Assembly: GCA_963816745.1 (NCBI GenBank)
Contig: CAWFLQ010000001.1
Location: forward strand, 248,001 to 312,000
Source: VAZQ01 sp963816745
Lineage (GTDB): Bacteria > Pseudomonadota > Alphaproteobacteria > Rhizobiales > Xanthobacteraceae
DNA: 64,000 nucleotides
Direction: 5' to 3'
Shown here: positions 61,685 through 64,000 of the stretch, one piece after another
How the letters are laid out: each line of letters opens with the position of its first letter
Position numbering within the stretch: position 1 is the stretch's first letter
The notes under the pieces: generated by a model
Database searches by the model: none
What the model saw: the letters and a program-made list of their open reading frames with translations, nothing else
What the model was told of the DNA's origin: nothing
Program-made: the position numbers and the translations under genes

Positions 61685-63268
61685 TCATTCCTTCCTGAAC
61701 CAATAGAACAGGATCTGGTTATCGGTGCGCTGCACGACCTTGACCTTCTTGGACACGCCCCACGCCAGCGCCTGCTGATGCAGCGGAACGTGCGACACCT
61801 CGTCGTGGATGATACGGAAGGCTTCGGCGATCATGTCGTCACGTTTCCCGGTGTCGGTCTCGATGAGGATTTTCTTGTTGAGCTCTTCGACTCTCTGATT
61901 GCAATAGCCACCCAGATTGTATTGCCCGCCGGCACCCTTTTCATCACGGCAACCGACGATGTTGGCGAGCATGTTTCGGGGTTCCAACGAATTGGGGGTC
62001 CAGCCAAGAAGATAGAACGACGTGTCGTAACCGCCGCTCGCCGTCACCTTTGCGAAGTATTTGGCCTTGGGCTGGGAATTGAGCTTGATCTTGATGCCGA
62101 CGCGCGCGAGCATTGCGGCAATCGCTTGGCAGATTGCCTCGTCATTGACGTAACGATCGTTGGGGCAGTCCATCTCGACCTCGAATCCGGTCGGGTAGCC
62201 GGCTTCGGCGAGCAGCATTTTGGCTGCTTCCGGATCGTAGGGCCAGCGCCTGAACTCGGCCGCACGCGAGAACAGGAGCGGCGAAACCATCAATGGTGTC
62301 GGCGTAGCAATTCCCCGCATGACGCGGCTCGTGATCGCCTCGACGTCGATCGCCTGATAGAAAGCCTTGCGCACTCTCACATCTTTGAATGGGTTCTTGC
62401 CCTTGATATTCGAGCTTTTCAGTTCGCTGCGCATCTGGTCGAAACCGAGGAAAATGGTGCGCACTTCCGGACCGGACAGAACCTGGGTCGTCGGGTTGGA
62501 ATTGACACGCTGGATGTCCTGCAGCGGCACCGGATCGATCCAGTCGACGTCGCCGGAGAGAAGGGCAGCCACGCGCGTTGCGTCGTTGGCGATGGTCGTG
62601 AAGACGACTTCATCGAAATTGTGTTCCGGTTTTCCCCACCAATTTGGGTTGGGCTTGAACACGGTGCGCACGCCGGCTTGGTGCTCAGTGATAATGAACG
62701 GACCGGTGCCGTTGGCGTGAAGCGCCGCGTAGCTCATCTGCTGGCCGGACGTGGGCTGCGGCATGACCGAATTGTGCATCTCGGCCCACTTCTTCGACAA
62801 AATATACCAAGTGTCCCACTCGTAATGCAGAATGGGATTGGGGCCGGAGAGCACGAAGTCAACGGTGTGGTCGTCGACCCTCACCAATTTGGCATCGGCG
62901 GGCAGCCTTGTCTTGATGTCGGATCCGGGCGCGCGTGCGCGGTCGGCGGAGAACAGAACGTCGTCAGCCGTGAATTCCTCGCCGTTCTGGAACTTGACGC
63001 CTTTGCGAAGATAGAATCGCCAGCGGGTCGGTTCGAGAACTTCCCAGCGTTCGGCGAGCCCCGGAATGATCTCGAGATTGGGTCCACGCTTGGTCAGGCC
63101 CTCATAGACGTTCCCGAGTACGCCGTGCGTAAAGGTCTCGTTCAGGGAATACGGATCGAGTGACTTGAGATCGCCTTGAAAGGCGAATCGGAACGTCGCC
63201 GCGTTCGCGGTGGCCGCTGCCGATACAAGGACCAGCCCGAGTGCAAAAAGCGCAGTCCTGAGTTTCAT
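61685..63268 (-). CDS. oppA: Peptide ABC transporter substrate-binding protein (family 5)
   Basis: The start at 63268 follows GAGAGGACC. The signal peptide MKLRTALFALGLVLVSAAAT is cleaved near ANA. The 527-aa product has the family-5 hallmarks: FQGDLKSLDPYSLNETFTHG, YEGLTKRGPNLEIIPGLAER, FTADDVLFSADRARAPGSD, NGTGPFIITEHQAGVRTVFK, IKGKNPFKDVRVRKAFYQAI. It binds peptides or other solutes in the periplasm for OppBCDF. The specific ligand is unknown; related proteins bind opines, glutathione or nickel chelates. Confidence 0.93.
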   Translation of the reverse strand: MKLRTALFALGLVLVSAAATANAATFRFAFQGDLKSLDPYSLNETFTHGVLGNVYEGLTKRGPNLEIIPGLAERWEVLEPTRWRFYLRKGVKFQNGEEFTADDVLFSADRARAPGSDIKTRLPADAKLVRVDDHTVDFVLSGPNPILHYEWDTWYILSKKWAEMHNSVMPQPTSGQQMSYAALHANGTGPFIITEHQAGVRTVFKPNPNWWGKPEHNFDEVVFTTIANDATRVAALLSGDVDWIDPVPLQDIQRVNSNPTTQVLSGPEVRTIFLGFDQMRSELKSSNIKGKNPFKDVRVRKAFYQAIDVEAITSRVMRGIATPTPLMVSPLLFSRAAEFRRWPYDPEAAKMLLAEAGYPTGFEVEMDCPNDRYVNDEAICQAIAAMLARVGIKIKLNSQPKAKYFAKVTASGGYDTSFYLLGWTPNSLEPRNMLANIVGCRDEKGAGGQYNLGGYCNQRVEELNKKILIETDTGKRDDMIAEAFRIIHDEVSHVPLHQQALAWGVSKKVKVVQRTDNQILFYWFRKE

Positions 63269-63929
63269 TTGGTCCTCTCTTTCGATCTGCACAAACCAGA
63301 CAAAGAGCCACCTGCGGGTAAACGCCGCGGCGGACGGAATTGGCGCAGGGCCTGGTCCCGATTGGTCCGGCAGCCGGTTCTCGCCAGCGTATCTCCCGCC
63401 AGCGGGCCTCCCAGCTCTAAAGTATCCGCTCCGTTTTTCGGTAGCGCACTAAGCGGCCATAGAACTGCAGCGACCCGTATTAGAGTAGACATTCGGGTTC
63501 CCTTCGGCAATCTGATCGCCAGATCGTGGCTTCTGCCGGCGCAGTAGATATGCGCCCCGTGCTCGGGAGCGTTGCTGCGCGAGCAGCTGGTTCTCGGGCG
63601 CAGGATCGAGACCATCGCCTACCTGCCACCAGACGAGATTGCAGGGATCGAACAGACGGGAGGCGGCCGAGTAAGGGTCTGTTCATAGTCCTGCGGGTCA
63701 TGGCCAAGTCTGGGCGTGGATCAAGCATGGGCGTTGATACTGTCCGCTCCAGGTCATCCGGCGCGGATTTTCCCCGCCCCGGGTCGGCGGCAGCCGCGCG
63801 CCCGGTCGGAGCCGAAAACGGCCGCCAACCAGGCTGCGCTCCACCCATCCTGCATTCTTACCGCGCCCCACTGCCAACTAGGCTAGGTTCCTGCGTGAGC
63901 ACCAATTGCACGGTGCAGGAGTAACCGGG
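63269..63929. other. Divergent intergenic region between oppA and the terminal gene
   Basis: About 660 bp. It should contain the opp operon promoter (leftward) and that of the Tat-protein gene (rightward). No gene with a convincing start or family match was recognised on either strand. Confidence 0.35.
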
Positions 63930-64000
63930 ATGAGCAAGCCACGCCAGACAACGCGCCGCTCCTTCGTGAAGCTGGCGGCGGCCGGCGTGATGCTGGCCGG
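63930..64000 (+). CDS. Tat-exported protein, N-terminus only
   Basis: GCAGGAG lies 9 bases before the ATG at 63930. The visible 23 codons read MSKPRQTTRRSFVKLAAAGV followed by MLA, a twin-arginine signal (TRRSFVK) and the start of its hydrophobic core. The mature protein lies beyond the window. Divergent placement beside opp suggests a second solute-binding protein or a periplasmic enzyme, but this cannot be decided. Confidence 0.8.
   Translation, partial: MSKPRQTTRRSFVKLAAAGVMLA

Noticed and set aside
63526..63924. Frames between oppA and the Tat-protein gene
   Set aside because: Composition-driven openness on both strands without start signals or recognisable protein character.

Overview
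The window is high-GC DNA that looks like a chromosome segment of an alphaproteobacterium in the Hyphomicrobiales, probably near Bradyrhizobium/Nitrobacteraceae/Xanthobacteraceae. This is inferred from gene content (short DUF4167 protein, NusA-type C-terminal domain, DUF2161, Liv and Opp transporters, many tiny secreted proteins); no rRNA or other phylogenetic marker is present.

Layout. 1-4.7 kb: minus-strand genes for an M48 lipoprotein protease (cut by the window edge), a staphylococcal-nuclease-like protein, a transglutaminase-like protein and a periplasmic histidine acid phosphatase. 5.12-10.98 kb: tRNA-Arg(CCT) followed by a tyrosine integrase, bounded by a 15-bp direct repeat of the tRNA 3' end; this is a 5.8-kb genomic island with small secreted or membrane proteins, a ribbon-helix-helix regulator and broken pieces of a serine resolvase and a Tat-exported protein. 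11-14.4 kb: gene remnants (XRE regulator, Mrr-like nuclease), a bicupin protein and several small secreted proteins.

14.8-35.8 kb: one giant gene, about 6,980 codons. It encodes 44 cadherin-like repeats of 107 aa, about ten RTX-rich blocks of about 154 aa, and a C-terminal type I secretion module: a giant calcium-dependent surface adhesin. No dedicated type I secretion genes lie beside it.

36-39 kb: DUF4167 protein, a decayed copy of the adhesin 3' end, a cold-shock protein with a good terminator, a free-standing NusA C-terminal domain and a DUF2161 protein carrying an in-frame palindromic insert. Dispersed palindromic elements are concentrated here. 38.8-48.1 kb: branched-chain-type ABC importer (livKHMGF, minus strand) facing an FAD oxidoreductase, an SDR, an FAD monooxygenase and a cupin, which together look like an uptake-plus-catabolism locus for an unidentified substrate. 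48.3-51.1 kb: ABC-F ATPase, YaiI-family protein, truncated haemoglobin. 51.5-57.5 kb: class III cyclase with TolB-like and TPR regions, a (Gly-Ala)n-PAP2 phosphatase and a 925-aa HEIGH-motif metalloprotease of unknown family. 57.6-63.3 kb: peptide ABC importer oppABCDF (minus strand). The window ends in the start of a Tat-exported protein.

A major caveat: many clearly conserved genes between about 11.5 and 58 kb are split by single-base indels, mostly +1 insertions. The repeat-to-repeat comparison inside the adhesin shows the same pattern. These are probably sequence errors, so the genes are annotated here as whole units with the frameshifts noted.
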